A stretch of 64,000 bases of DNA from Frigoribacterium sp. Leaf263. GTDB lineage: Bacteria > Actinomycetota > Actinomycetes > Actinomycetales > Microbacteriaceae. Shown here in pieces: positions 31,993 through 40,762 of this stretch. Numbering within the stretch: position 1 is the stretch's first letter; each line of letters opens with the position of its first letter. Below the pieces are notes generated by a model, which was not told where the DNA came from, did no database searches, and worked only from the letters and a program-made list of their open reading frames with translations. Both the position numbers and the translations under genes were made by a program. The stretch is from NCBI RefSeq assembly GCF_001422285.1, contig NZ_LMMO01000004.1:631-64630 (forward strand), written 5' to 3'.

Positions 31993-32466
31993 ATGAGCGA
32001 CATGACCCCGACCACCCTCACGACCGGCCCCTCGGCGGCCTCCCTCTCGGGCGCCGGCTCCGGCGCGGCCTCCGGCGCCACCGGCCGCACGGTCATCGCC
32101 GACGCGGTCGTGGCGAAGGTCGCCGGCATCGCCGCCCGCGACGTCCCCGGCGTGCACGCGCTCGGCGGAGGCGCCGCTCGCGCGTTCGGCGCCCTCCGCG
32201 ACGTCGTCGGCAGCCAGGACCTCGCCCAGGGCATCCGCGTCGAGGTCGGCGAGACGCAGGTCGCGGCCGACGTCACCGTCGTCGTCGAGTACCCGCTGCC
32301 GATGAGCGAGGTCGCCGACGAGGTCCGAGCCGCCGTCGCCGCCGCCGTCGAGCAGCTCATCGGCATGGAGGTGGCCGAGGTGAACGTCGTCATCGTCGAC
32401 GTGCACATCCCCGGCGTCGACGATGACGACGAGACGACCGCTCCCGCCACGACCCGCGTCCGCTAG
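31993..32466 (+). CDS. Asp23/Gls24 family envelope stress response protein
   Basis: The 157-residue protein matches the alkaline shock protein 23 family: a disordered Ser/Gly/Ala head (1-30), then GRTVIADAVVAKVAGIAARDVPGVHAL and the core ADVTVVVEYPLPMSEVADEVRAAVAAAVEQLIGMEVAEVNVVIVDVHI. The family forms envelope-associated assemblies in Gram-positive bacteria. It is divergent from the sigma/Asp23-like operon, with which it probably shares regulation. Codon use is strongly optimised. Confidence 0.9.
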   Translation: MSDMTPTTLTTGPSAASLSGAGSGAASGATGRTVIADAVVAKVAGIAARDVPGVHALGGGAARAFGALRDVVGSQDLAQGIRVEVGETQVAADVTVVVEYPLPMSEVADEVRAAVAAAVEQLIGMEVAEVNVVIVDVHIPGVDDDDETTAPATTRVR

Positions 32467-32482
32467 GCGGGGCTTGCCGGCG

Positions 32483-32530
32483 CCAGCGCGTCAGCGCGTC
32501 AGCGCGCGAGCGCGCCAGCGCGTCAGCGCA
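32483..32530. repeat. CAGCGCGT-type tandem repeat covering a stop codon
   Basis: Several CAGCGCGT units, broken by one CGAGCGCGC, lie at the 3' end of the quinone oxidoreductase gene. The TGA stop (complement at 32523-32525) is part of the array. Confidence 0.7.
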
Positions 32531-33503
32531 CGGCGAGGAGGATCTTGCCGCTGTGCTCGCCCGTCGCCATGCGCTCGTGCGCTGCGGCGGCGGACTCGAG
32601 CGGGAACACGCTGTCGAGCACCGGGCGCACGTCGCCGCGGGCCACGAGCGGCCACACGTGCTCGCGCACCTGCGCCATGATCTCGCGCCGCTCCTCCAGC
32701 GGACGGGCGCGCAGCGTGGTGCCCCAGATGCGGGCGCGCTTCGCCATCAGCGCGCCGACGTCGATCGTGGCGTCCCGGCCGCCCTGGGCGGCGATCACCA
32801 TGATGCGACCGCCGACGGCGAGCGCCTCGACGTCCCGGGCGAGGTAGTCGCCGCCGACCAGGTCGAGCACGACGTCGACGCCGCGCCCGTCGGTGAGCTC
32901 GTCCACGACGGCGACGAAGTCGTCGCGCTTGTAGTCGATGCCGCGGTCGGCGCCGAGCTGCTCGCAGAACTCCACCTTGTCGGGGGTGCCGGCGGTGGCG
33001 TAGACGGTCGAGCCGAGCGCCTTGGCCATCTGGATCGCGATCGACCCGACGCCGCTCGATCCGCCGTGGACGAGCAGGGTCTCGCCGGGCTGCAGCTGCG
33101 CGTTCATGAACACGTTCGACCAGACGGTGGCGACCGCCTCGGGCAGACCGGCCGACTCGACGAAGTCGAGGCCCTTGAGGTACGGCAGCACGAGCCCGGC
33201 GTCGACGGCCACCCGGTCGGCGTAGCCCCCGCCGGGCAGCAGCGCGACGACGTGCTCGCCCAGGGAGGCGCTGGTCACCTCGGAGCCGATCGCCACGACG
33301 GTGCCACTCACCTCGAGCCCCGGCCAGGCGGGCGCACCGGCGGGCGACGGGTAGTGCCCCTCGCGCTGATTGACGTCGGCGCGGTTGACGCCGGCCGCGG
33401 CGACGTCGATGACGACCTCGTGCGGCCCGGCGACGGGCTCGGGCACCTCGCTGACGATGAGGGCGCGGGGCCCTCCGGGCACGGGGACGGTGACGGCACG
33501 CAT
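32523..33503 (-). CDS. NAD(P)H-quinone oxidoreductase (zinc-independent MDR family)
   Basis: The 326-residue protein matches the zeta-crystallin/PIG3-type quinone reductase family: AAGVNRADVNQREGHYP, PAWPGLEVSGTVVAIG, and the NADPH-binding LVHGGSSGVGSIAIQMAKALGSTVYATAGT. No zinc ligands are present. It probably reduces quinones or enones in the cytosol. The ATG at 33503 begins the conserved MRAVTVP. It is divergent from dcd across 57 bases. Confidence 0.9.
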   Translation of the reverse strand: MRAVTVPVPGGPRALIVSEVPEPVAGPHEVVIDVAAAGVNRADVNQREGHYPSPAGAPAWPGLEVSGTVVAIGSEVTSASLGEHVVALLPGGGYADRVAVDAGLVLPYLKGLDFVESAGLPEAVATVWSNVFMNAQLQPGETLLVHGGSSGVGSIAIQMAKALGSTVYATAGTPDKVEFCEQLGADRGIDYKRDDFVAVVDELTDGRGVDVVLDLVGGDYLARDVEALAVGGRIMVIAAQGGRDATIDVGALMAKRARIWGTTLRARPLEERREIMAQVREHVWPLVARGDVRPVLDSVFPLESAAAAHERMATGEHSGKILLAVR

Positions 33504-33548
33504 GACCCCATCCTCCTCCAGACCCGGCGACGACGTCGTCGCGGTGGC

Positions 33549-33554
33549 TAGAGT
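33549..33554 (+). promoter_or_regulatory. -10 box of the leaderless dcd gene
   Basis: TAGAGT is followed by six bases and the GTG start of dcd. A perfect palindrome CGACGACGTCGTCG lies about 8-20 bases upstream of it. Confidence 0.55.
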
Positions 33555-33560
33555 TGCCGG

Positions 33561-34142
33561 GTGCTGCTCTCCGATCACGACATCAAGCTCGAGCTCGACG
33601 CGGGCCGCATCGGCCTCGACCCCTACGATCCGACGCTGATCCAGCCGTCGAGCATCGATGTGCGGCTCGACCGGCTGTTCCGCCTGTTCGACAACCACAA
33701 GTACCCGTTCATCGACCCGGCCGTCGAGCAGCCCGAGCTGACCCGCCTGGTCGAGACCCCCGCCGACGAGCCGTTCATCCTGCACCCGGGCGAGTTCGTG
33801 CTCGGCAGCACGTACGAACTGGTCAGCCTGCCCGACGACGTCGCCGCGCGTCTCGAGGGCAAGAGCTCGCTCGGCCGACTCGGCCTGCTGACGCACTCGA
33901 CGGCCGGCTTCATCGACCCCGGCTTCAGCGGCCACGTCACGCTCGAGCTGTCGAACGTCGCGACCCTGCCGATCAAGCTCTGGCCGGGCATGAAGATCGG
34001 CCAGCTCTGCTTCTTCCGGCTCAGCTCGCCGGCCGACCACCCCTACGGATCGAGCGAGTACGGCTCGCGCTACCAGGGGCAGCGCGGCCCGACCGCGAGC
34101 CGCTCGGCGCAGTCGTTCGTGCACACTGACGTCAGCCGCTAG
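33561..34142 (+). CDS. dcd: dCTP deaminase
   Basis: Dcd deaminates dCTP towards dUTP/dUMP to supply thymidylate. The 193-residue protein has [33 protein letters not shown], containing the conserved Ser, Arg and catalytic Glu. Actinobacterial Dcd proteins are often bifunctional, also removing pyrophosphate to give dUMP; whether that holds here cannot be read directly. The GTG at 33561 lies seven bases after a TAGAGT box, so the mRNA is leaderless. Confidence 0.95.
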   Translation: MLLSDHDIKLELDAGRIGLDPYDPTLIQPSSIDVRLDRLFRLFDNHKYPFIDPAVEQPELTRLVETPADEPFILHPGEFVLGSTYELVSLPDDVAARLEGKSSLGRLGLLTHSTAGFIDPGFSGHVTLELSNVATLPIKLWPGMKIGQLCFFRLSSPADHPYGSSEYGSRYQGQRGPTASRSAQSFVHTDVSR

Positions 34143-34175
34143 CCGGTCGGCGTCGCCCGCTGACGGCGTCGAGCC

Positions 34176-34186
34176 GAGGAGGCGCG
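34176..34186 (+). repeat. dispersed repeat copy, intergenic
   Basis: GAGCCGAGGAGGCGCGGCGCGG, 33 bases after the dcd stop and just ahead of a hairpin. Confidence 0.85.
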
Positions 34187-34219
34187 GCGCGGCTCTCCGC
34201 CGCCCCTCTCGAAGAGAAG

Positions 34220-34260
34220 GGGGGCGCGGGGAGAAACCCGACATCTCAACCCGCGCCCCC
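34220..34260 (+). terminator. hairpin downstream of dcd
   Basis: GGGGGCGCGGG (34220-34230) pairs perfectly with CCCGCGCCCCC (34250-34260). There is no T-run, so it may be a rho-assisted terminator or mRNA-stabilising structure. The following 160 bases to the AraC gene are comparatively AT-rich and hold no gene I can support. Confidence 0.55.
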
Positions 34261-34420
34261 GTGACTCGCGATCCTGAACCGGTCATCGCGAGGCGTAGTC
34301 ATCTTCTAATGGATCCTCATCTTTCGCGACCGCCTGGACGCAGAACGAATTAGCAGGACGACGGGCGAAGATCAATCCCCTTGCAGCACCGTACGCGCCT
34401 TGATACGACGCACCGCGCCG

Positions 34421-35392
34421 TCAGGACTCGAGCGTCTCGCGCGGCGAACGGCCGTAGGCCGCGAGGTAGATCGCCGAGAACCGTCCGGCGTGGGCGAAGC
34501 CCCAGCTCGCGGCGATGCCCGCCACCGTGTGACCGAGCGTCGGGTCGCCCGCCACGAGGTCGCCGTGCGCCCCGCGCAGCCGCGCCTGACGGAGCTCCGC
34601 CATCGGCGTCGTGTCGAGGTGCTTCCGGAACGCCAGCTGCAGCCCGCGCGGCGTCAGCCGGGCCGCCTCGGCGATCTCGACGACGCCGATGTCGTCGTGG
34701 GCGTGCTCGTCCATGAAGGCCATCGCGCGCCGCACCGTCGACGGCAGCTGCCGCCCCTCGCCCCGGTGGTCGAGCGGCACCGCCGTCGTCGAGAAGCCCT
34801 CGACGAATGCGGTGACGAGGGTGCGGAACGCTGCCGTCCGCACGAGCGGACTCGACATCGCGGCGTCGTTCTGCACGAGCTGCCGCAGGTGGGCGGTCAC
34901 CGACCGCCAGTGCTTCTGATGCGACGCCGAGACCATGCTCATCGACGTGAGGTGCAGACCCCGTGGGGCCGCGAGCCCGAGCGAGGCGAGCTCCTTCTCG
35001 ACGGAGTCGCGGTCGATCATGATCTGCGACAGCTCGAGGTGATCCCACTGGGTGTCCTTCACGCGCTTGCTCGAGAAGGCGATCGTCGAGCCCGACTCGC
35101 CCCGCACCTCCTCGACGCCGTCGGAGACCGTGACCCGTCCGCCGACCACCGTCGCGATGCTGAAGTACGGGATGGGGTCGCTGATCGTGCGGAGGACGCC
35201 GCCGTACTCGAGGTGCCCGACGGCGAACCGCGGCTCACCCGTGACCGAGCGACGGAACCGGAAGGAGTCGCCGGGCGCGCCCGCGTCGAGCGACTGCAGT
35301 TTGTAGACCCGGTGCAGTATCTCGTGCGCCACGGCAGGGTCTGCTGTCTCGATGCTTCGGACGCGGGGATCCGCGAAGGGGTTCGGCGACAT
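34421..35392 (-). CDS. AraC family transcriptional regulator
   Basis: The 323-residue protein has an N-terminal cupin-like sensing region with no strong ligand motif and a C-terminal AraC DNA-binding domain with two HTH units: DIGVVEIAEAARLTPRGLQLAFRKHLDTTP (about 236-265) and TVAGIAASWGFAHAGRFSAIYLAAYGRSP (about 287-315). It is divergent from the aldo/keto reductase gene across 127 bases, which it may control. The effector is unknown. Confidence 0.88.
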   Translation of the reverse strand: MSPNPFADPRVRSIETADPAVAHEILHRVYKLQSLDAGAPGDSFRFRRSVTGEPRFAVGHLEYGGVLRTISDPIPYFSIATVVGGRVTVSDGVEEVRGESGSTIAFSSKRVKDTQWDHLELSQIMIDRDSVEKELASLGLAAPRGLHLTSMSMVSASHQKHWRSVTAHLRQLVQNDAAMSSPLVRTAAFRTLVTAFVEGFSTTAVPLDHRGEGRQLPSTVRRAMAFMDEHAHDDIGVVEIAEAARLTPRGLQLAFRKHLDTTPMAELRQARLRGAHGDLVAGDPTLGHTVAGIAASWGFAHAGRFSAIYLAAYGRSPRETLES

Positions 35393-35519
35393 GGCACTCG
35401 GCCCGGGTTCGGGTGATGGCCCGTGCGAACAGGGTCCTGGCCCGCACGAGCTCGTCGACCTGATCCGTCGACTGGCCGAAGCCTACCCCGGATCGGGCTC
35501 GGAGCGTAGCGTCGCCGCC

Positions 35520-36557
35520 ATGGACTACAGAACTCTCGGAAACAGCGGCGCCTCCGTGTCGGAGCTGACACTGGGCACCATGACCTTCGGCGCAGAGGCC
35601 GACGAGACCACCTCGCACGCTCTCCTGGACGCCTTCGTCGCAGCCGGCGGCACGCTCGTCGACACCGCCGACGTCTACAGCGCGGGCGTCTCGGAGCAGA
35701 TCATCGGACGATGGCTGGCTCAGCACCCCACCGAGGCGGCCCAGGTCGTGCTCGCCACGAAGGGTCGGTTCCCGATGGGAGACGGCCCCAACGACGTCGG
35801 GCTCTCGCGCCGCCACCTCGCGACCGCCCTCGACGCCTCGCTGACCCGGCTCGGCGTCGAGCACGTCGACCTCTATCAGATGCACGCCTGGGATCACCTC
35901 ACCCCCATCGACGAGACCCTGCGCTTCCTGGACGACGCCGTCAGCGCGGGCAAGATCGGCTACTACGGCTTCTCGAACTACCTCGGCTACCAGGTGACGA
36001 AGGCCGTCGGCCGCGCCGCGGCGCTCGGCTTCGCGCCGCCGGTGACGCTGCAGCCGCAGTACAACCTGCTCGTCCGCGACATCGAGCACGAGGTCGTCCC
36101 CGCCTCGCTCGACGCGGGCATCGGCCTGCTGCCCTGGTCGCCGCTCGCCGGCGGCTGGCTGAGCGGCAAGTACACCCGCGACCAGGCCCCCACCGGCGCC
36201 ACCCGCCTCGGCGAGGACCCGAAGCGGGGCATGGAGGCCTGGGAGGCGCGGAACGCGGACGAGCGCACCTGGAACGTCCTCGACGAGGTCACCTCGATCG
36301 CCGCCGCCCACGACGCGTCGGCGTCGCAGGTCTCGCTCGCGTGGCTGCTCCGCCAGCCCGCGGTGACGTCGGTGATCCTCGGCGCCCGCTCGGTCGAGCA
36401 GCTCGACGACAACCTCGGCTCATCGGACGTCGCGGTCGCGCTGACCGACGACGAGGTCGCCCGCCTGTCGGCCGCGAGCGCGCCTCGCATCGACGACTAC
36501 CCGTACGGCACCGCCGGCGTCGCGCAGCGCGCCCGCAGGCTCGCCGGCGGCCGCTAG
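35520..36557 (+). CDS. aldo/keto reductase
   Basis: The 345-residue NADPH-dependent reductase of the AKR fold shows FGAEADETTSHALLDAFVAAGGTLVDTADVYSAG, containing the catalytic Asp and Tyr, and a C-terminal LGARSVEQLDDNLGSSD cofactor motif. The catalytic His lies in DLYQMHAWDH. The substrate is unknown. A TAGCGT -10-like box lies just upstream. It is divergent from an AraC-family regulator. Confidence 0.92.
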   Translation: MDYRTLGNSGASVSELTLGTMTFGAEADETTSHALLDAFVAAGGTLVDTADVYSAGVSEQIIGRWLAQHPTEAAQVVLATKGRFPMGDGPNDVGLSRRHLATALDASLTRLGVEHVDLYQMHAWDHLTPIDETLRFLDDAVSAGKIGYYGFSNYLGYQVTKAVGRAAALGFAPPVTLQPQYNLLVRDIEHEVVPASLDAGIGLLPWSPLAGGWLSGKYTRDQAPTGATRLGEDPKRGMEAWEARNADERTWNVLDEVTSIAAAHDASASQVSLAWLLRQPAVTSVILGARSVEQLDDNLGSSDVAVALTDDEVARLSAASAPRIDDYPYGTAGVAQRARRLAGGR

Positions 36558-36580
36558 CCGCTCGCGCCGGCGCGCCGCGC

Positions 36581-36651
36581 CGCGCAACACCCCGTTTTCC
36601 GCGCTACACCCGCATCCTTCGGGGTGCCGCGCCGAAAACGGGGTGTCGCGC
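36581..36651. repeat. REP-like long palindrome, family 1, copy 1
   Basis: The left arm CAACACCCCGTTTTCCGCGC pairs with the right arm GCGCCGAAAACGGGGTGTCG, with further pairing of CACCC and GGGTG towards the loop. It lies between the convergent AKR and TspO genes. Confidence 0.8.
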
Positions 36652-36660
36652 CGGGCGGCA

Positions 36661-36732
36661 GCGCGCTGCACCCCGTTTTCCGCGCTACACCGGCATCTTT
36701 CGGGGTGCCGCGCCGAGAACGGGGTGTCGCGC
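36661..36732. repeat. REP-like long palindrome, family 1, copy 2
   Basis: A near copy of the preceding element (CACCCCGTTTTCCGCGCTAC ... GAGAACGGGGTGTCGCGC), ten bases downstream in the same orientation. Confidence 0.8.
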
Positions 36733-36793
36733 TGAGCGGCGCCAGCGACGGCGGCGGGCGCGGCGGCGGCGGCGGCGGCCGCGGCGGCGCGGC

Positions 36794-37654
36794 TCAGCGG
36801 TGCAGCGAGCGGGTGGCGCCGACGCGACCGCGGGCGATGCGCACGGCCACCGTCACCACGAGCACGACGAGAGCCGCGATGATCGCCGCGACGCCGGCCA
36901 CCGTGTTCTCGGGTTCGCCGAGGAGGCGGCCCACGGCGATCCACGACAGGCCCCAGCTCAGCGACAGGGCGGGGGCGATGCGTCCGCGCCCGGCGAAGGC
37001 GATCGCGACGCCGACCAGGGCCGCGATGCCGAGCACCACCGCCGACCAGAAGCCGGCCGGCAGACCGAAGCCGTCGAAGCCGGCGTCGACCAGACCGGCG
37101 GCGATGTTGGCGACCGTGGCGACGCTGACCCAGCCGAGGTAGAGGCCCATCGTGCCGTCCGTCACGACGGCGTCGACCCAGCCGCCCGAGGCGGTGTGGA
37201 AGCAGATGACGAAGATGCGCGCCAGCACGAGCAGCAGCGCGACGATCACGGCCGCGCCCAGCCAGACGCTGCCGAGCTGCACGGCCGCGAAGAGCCAGCC
37301 CGCATTCAGCAGCATCGACGCGGCGACCCAGTAGCCCAGGCGGCGGTGGCGCGTGACGGCCCGCTGGCGCGGCAGGGCCTGGTAGACCGCGTAGGCGATC
37401 AGGCCGAGGTAGATGACGCTCCAGATGCTGAACGCCGTCGTCGCCGGGGCGACGGTCGTGGCCGTGGCGCTCAGCGCGCCGCCGGCCGCGTCGGACACCG
37501 AGACGCCGCCGAACGCCCCCGAGCCGAAGGCCGCGAGGGCGACGGCGACGAGGGCGCTGACGAACACGACGATCTGACGGACGACGTCGGCGCCGGTCGC
37601 GGGCGAGGCGGTGTCGTCGGGGGTGCTGGTGCGGACGCGGTTCTCGGTGCTCAT
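36794..37654 (-). CDS. TspO/MBR-like tryptophan-rich membrane protein
   Basis: The 286-residue membrane protein has about seven to eight helices. The segment TAFSIWSVIYLGLIAYAVYQALPRQR matches the TspO/MBR pattern, and later segments contain several Trp residues. It is longer than the five-helix TspO core (about 160), so it belongs to an extended actinobacterial group. TspO proteins bind porphyrins and respond to oxidative stress; the exact ligand here is unknown. ATG at 37654. Confidence 0.75.
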   Translation of the reverse strand: MSTENRVRTSTPDDTASPATGADVVRQIVVFVSALVAVALAAFGSGAFGGVSVSDAAGGALSATATTVAPATTAFSIWSVIYLGLIAYAVYQALPRQRAVTRHRRLGYWVAASMLLNAGWLFAAVQLGSVWLGAAVIVALLLVLARIFVICFHTASGGWVDAVVTDGTMGLYLGWVSVATVANIAAGLVDAGFDGFGLPAGFWSAVVLGIAALVGVAIAFAGRGRIAPALSLSWGLSWIAVGRLLGEPENTVAGVAAIIAALVVLVVTVAVRIARGRVGATRSLHR

Positions 37655-37717
37655 GCGATGAACGCTAGTCGCGCCTCCCGCCGATTTCTCTTAGCAACTA
37701 AAACGATCAGCGACCTG

Positions 37718-39997
37718 TCAGGCGGCGGGCTTCCAGCGGCGCAGCAGCTGAGCGTTCAGCGCGACGATCACCGTCGACAGGCTCATGAGCACCGCACCGG
37801 CCGCAGGCGAGAGCACGAAGCCCACGCCGGCCAGCACACCGGCGGCCAGCGGCACCGACAGCACGTTGTAGCCCGCACCCCAGACGAGGTTCTGGATCAT
37901 CTTCCGGTAGCCGACCCGCGACAGCGAGATCACCGAGAGCACGGCCCGGGGGTCGTTCGATGCGAGCACCACACCGGCCGACTCGACGGCGACGTCGGTT
38001 CCCGCCCCGATCGCGATCCCCACGTCGGCGCGGGCCAGGGCCGGGGCGTCGTTGACCCCGTCGCCGACCATCGCCACCCGCTGACCGCGCTGCTGCAGCT
38101 CGGCGACGCGGGCGTCCTTCTCGTCGGGGCGCACCTCGGCGAACACCTCGTCGATGCCGAGCTCGCGCCCGACGGCCTCGGCCACCGGTCGCGCGTCGCC
38201 CGTGATCATCGCGACCCGCACGCCCGCGTCGTGCAGCCGACGCACGGCCTCCGCCGACTCGGGGCGCACCTCGTCACGCAGGGCGAACGCCGCCTCGAGG
38301 ACGCCGTCGCGCACCAGGTACAGCACCGTGGCGCCGTCGTCGGACCACGGGCCGGTCGCCGCGGCGATCTCCTCGGGCACCGGGTGGCCGCCGTCGCGCA
38401 GCAGACCGGGGCCGCCGACGGCGACGCGGACGCCGTCGACCGTGCCCTCCACCCCGCGACCCGTCGAGGTGCGGAAGTCGCTGACGACGACCCGCGCCTC
38501 CTCGGCTCCCGCCTGAGGCGACTCGGCCGCGGCGCGGACGATCGCCCGAGCCAGAGGGTGCTCGCTGTCGCGCTCGACGGCGGCCGCGAGACGGAGCGCG
38601 GCGTGCCGACGGTCGTCGGACGAGCCGGAGGCCGAGGAGGCGGTCGTCACGTCCGTCACGACGGGCTCGCCCCGCGTGAGGGTGCCGGTCTTGTCGAACA
38701 GGACGGTGTCGACCAGACGCATGCGCTCGAGGGCGAGGCGGTCCTTCACCAGCACGCCGGCGCGGGCGGCGCGCTCGGTCGAGATGGCGATGACGAGGGG
38801 GATCGCGAGACCGAGGGCGTGCGGGCAGGCGATGACGAGCACGGTGACCGTGCGGGTGATCGCCTGGTCGACGTCGCCGATCAGCAGCCAGACGACGAAC
38901 GTGATGACGCCGGCCCCGGCCGCGAACCAGAACAGCAGGGCCGCCGCACGATCGGCGAGGGCCTGCGCCCGCGACGACGACGCCTGCGCCTCGGCCACCA
39001 GGCGCCGGATGCCGGCGAGCGCCGTCCCCTCGCCGACCGCCTCGACCCGGACGCGGAGGGTGCCGTCGGTGGCGACCGTGCCGGCCACGACGCGGTCGCC
39101 GACGCTGCGCGTGACCGTGCGCGACTCGCCCGTGATCATCGACTCGTCCACGGCGGCCCGGCCGTCGACGATGCTGCCGTCGGCGGGCACGCGTCCCCCC
39201 GAGCGGACGAGCACGACGTCGCCGATCTCGAGCTCGGCGATCGAGACGGACTCGGTCTCGGCTGCGGCAGGGTCGGCTGCGGCCGCCTGGGCGGCTGGGG
39301 CGGGCGCTGCGCTGGGGGCGGCTTCGGCGGGGGCGGCTGCCGTGGGGGCGGCTGCGGCCTGACCGGCGGGGGCCTGGCCGGCTGACGCGGCGCTGACGAC
39401 GCGTTCGGCGCTGTCGGGCAGCAGGGCCGCGAGGGCGTCGAGCGCTCCGGAGGCGGCGCCGAGGGCCCGCATCTCGATCCAGTGGCCGAGCAGCATGATG
39501 ACGACGAGGAGGGCGAGCTCCCACCAGAAGTCGAGGTCGAGACCGCCGATGCCGAGCTGGGTCGCCCAGCTGGCGGCGAACGCGACCGTGATCGCCATGG
39601 CGATGAGCAGCATCATGCCCGGCTGCTTGGCCCGGGCCTCGGCGACCCCGCCGCTGAGGAACGGCCAGCCACCCCAGAAGAAGAGGAACGTGCCGAGGAC
39701 CGGCGAGATCCAGGTCGCTCCGGGGAGATCGGGCATGTCGTAGCCGAGCAGCCCGGCGAACATCGGGCTGAACACGATCACGGGGATCGCGACCACGAGA
39801 CTCACCCAGAACTTGTCGCGGAACTGCGCGGCGTGGTCGCCGTGGCCGTGGCCCGCGTGACCTCCGTGACCCGCATGCGCGTCGTGACCCGCATGCGCGT
39901 CGTGACCCGCATGCGCGTCGTGACCGGCGTGCTCGTCGCGACCCGCGCCTCCTGCGGTCTCGGCGGGGTGGGTGCTGTGCTCGTGCCCGGAACTCAT
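37718..39997 (-). CDS. copB: copper-translocating P-type ATPase, CopB (P1B-3) type
   Basis: The 759-residue transporter exports copper from the cytosol. It has the CPH motif in VIACPHALGLAIPLV, the phosphorylation site DKTGTLTRGE, VGDGVNDAPAL, and the P1B-3 signatures WGAGYNVLSVP and MSLSTVIVALNA. The N-terminus has no CxxC domain but a His-rich tail built from HAGHDA repeats (about 19-52). An alanine-rich low-complexity insert (about 200-250) interrupts the actuator domain, which is unusual. Two repeat copies (38493, read GAEEARVVV; 39944) lie in it. ATG at 39997 or 40003 lies in or beside a CsoR-like operator. Confidence 0.92.
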   Translation of the reverse strand: MSSGHEHSTHPAETAGGAGRDEHAGHDAHAGHDAHAGHDAHAGHGGHAGHGHGDHAAQFRDKFWVSLVVAIPVIVFSPMFAGLLGYDMPDLPGATWISPVLGTFLFFWGGWPFLSGGVAEARAKQPGMMLLIAMAITVAFAASWATQLGIGGLDLDFWWELALLVVIMLLGHWIEMRALGAASGALDALAALLPDSAERVVSAASAGQAPAGQAAAAPTAAAPAEAAPSAAPAPAAQAAAADPAAAETESVSIAELEIGDVVLVRSGGRVPADGSIVDGRAAVDESMITGESRTVTRSVGDRVVAGTVATDGTLRVRVEAVGEGTALAGIRRLVAEAQASSSRAQALADRAAALLFWFAAGAGVITFVVWLLIGDVDQAITRTVTVLVIACPHALGLAIPLVIAISTERAARAGVLVKDRLALERMRLVDTVLFDKTGTLTRGEPVVTDVTTASSASGSSDDRRHAALRLAAAVERDSEHPLARAIVRAAAESPQAGAEEARVVVSDFRTSTGRGVEGTVDGVRVAVGGPGLLRDGGHPVPEEIAAATGPWSDDGATVLYLVRDGVLEAAFALRDEVRPESAEAVRRLHDAGVRVAMITGDARPVAEAVGRELGIDEVFAEVRPDEKDARVAELQQRGQRVAMVGDGVNDAPALARADVGIAIGAGTDVAVESAGVVLASNDPRAVLSVISLSRVGYRKMIQNLVWGAGYNVLSVPLAAGVLAGVGFVLSPAAGAVLMSLSTVIVALNAQLLRRWKPAA
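39878..39930 (-). repeat. in-frame 18-bp tandem repeat coding the His-rich tail
   Basis: About three copies of a unit like CGTGACCCGCATGCGCGT encode HAGHDA repeats at the N-terminus of the copper ATPase. Copy number could alter metal-binding capacity. Confidence 0.75.
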
Positions 39998-40001
39998 ACG
40001 C

Positions 40002-40018
40002 ATACCCTAGGGGGGTAT
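40002..40018. promoter_or_regulatory. CsoR-like copper operator
   Basis: ATACCCTAGGGGGGTAT is an inverted repeat of the kind bound by CsoR copper sensors (TACCC...GGGTA). It overlaps the upstream possible ATG (40003) of the copper ATPase gene. No csoR gene lies in the window. Confidence 0.8.
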
Positions 40019-40050
40019 CCACGAGACCGCCAGCCCCGGTGCCACGAGCC

Positions 40051-40061
40051 GAGGAGGCGCG
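40051..40061 (+). repeat. dispersed repeat copy, intergenic
   Basis: GAGCCGAGGAGGCGCGGCGCGG lies between the copper ATPase promoter and the 3' end of the DUF3817 gene. Confidence 0.85.
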
Positions 40062-40088
40062 GCGCGGTCAGCCTGCAGCTCCCGTCGG

Positions 40089-40547
40089 TCAGCCCCCGAC
40101 CGGCGGCCCCACCATGAGCAGCACGACGAACACGACGACGACGCCCACGACGAGCAGACCGAGGGAGAGCCAGAGGTGGCCGAGCATCCAGCGCAGCAGA
40201 CGATCGAGCGGTCGGCGGTCGCGGGGGTCGTCCGTGGCGACGCGTCGCCAGTCGCCGCGGAGTCGGCCGGAGCGGTCGATCCAACGCTCCACGGGGACCG
40301 ACGCGTAGGGAACGACGGCGCTCGCCAGCGCCGCCAGCGTCACCCCGGCCGACCACCGCTGGTTCACCGCCACGACGACCCCGGCGACCAGGTACGCGAG
40401 GAACACGAAGCCGTGGATCGGCCCCGCGATGCTGACCGGCCAGTCGCCGACCCGGGCGACGTACTTGAGCAGCATGCCGCCGATCAGCAGCGACCAGGTC
40501 ACCACCTCGGCGACGGCGAACGAACGGAAGAGGGTGGGAGGCGACAC
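40089..40547 (-). CDS. DUF3817 family membrane protein
   Basis: The 152-residue protein matches DUF3817: FRSFAVAEVVTWSLLIGGMLLKYVA, then VSIAGPIHGFVFLAYLVAGVVVAV, with a further pair of helices and a basic loop (RRVATDDPRDRRPLDRLLR) before the last helix. The GTG at 40547 has AGGAG six bases upstream (minus strand), which I prefer to an ATG at 40589. Function unknown; the family is widespread in actinobacteria. Confidence 0.83.
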   Translation of the reverse strand: MSPPTLFRSFAVAEVVTWSLLIGGMLLKYVARVGDWPVSIAGPIHGFVFLAYLVAGVVVAVNQRWSAGVTLAALASAVVPYASVPVERWIDRSGRLRGDWRRVATDDPRDRRPLDRLLRWMLGHLWLSLGLLVVGVVVVFVVLLMVGPPVGG

Positions 40548-40678
40548 GAGTTGCTCCTGATGAAGGGGCCGACGGGGTACGGCGTCCATGCTCGCAGCCC
40601 CGGCTGAGCGGTCGCCCGCGAGCGATGTCCGGCCCGCGGCGACCTCGCCGGGCCGGGCACCGCTGCTGGGCAGACCCC

Positions 40679-40689
40679 GAGGAGGCGCG
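40679..40689 (+). repeat. dispersed repeat copy, first of an inverted pair
   Basis: CCCCGAGGAGGCGCGGTGC, 48 bases ahead of the oppositely oriented copy at 40738, between divergent genes. Confidence 0.85.
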
Positions 40690-40737
40690 GTGCAGGGCGC
40701 CCACGCCGCCGGCGCGGGCGGTCCCTGAGTCCCGACC

Positions 40738-40748
40738 CGCGCCTCCTT
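40738..40748 (-). repeat. dispersed repeat copy, second of an inverted pair
   Basis: CCGACCCGCGCCTCCTTGG lies 14 bases before the ATG of the SDR gene, where a promoter is expected. Confidence 0.85.
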
Positions 40749-40762
40749 GGTTGCATGGGGGC

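Noticed and set aside
35711-39385. Long antisense open frames, such as 35711-39385 plus and 17425-21021 minus
   Set aside because: They lie opposite clear genes (AKR, TspO, CopB; glsA, RecQ), are made of Arg/Gly/Ala-rich low-complexity sequence, and result from high GC at third codon positions.
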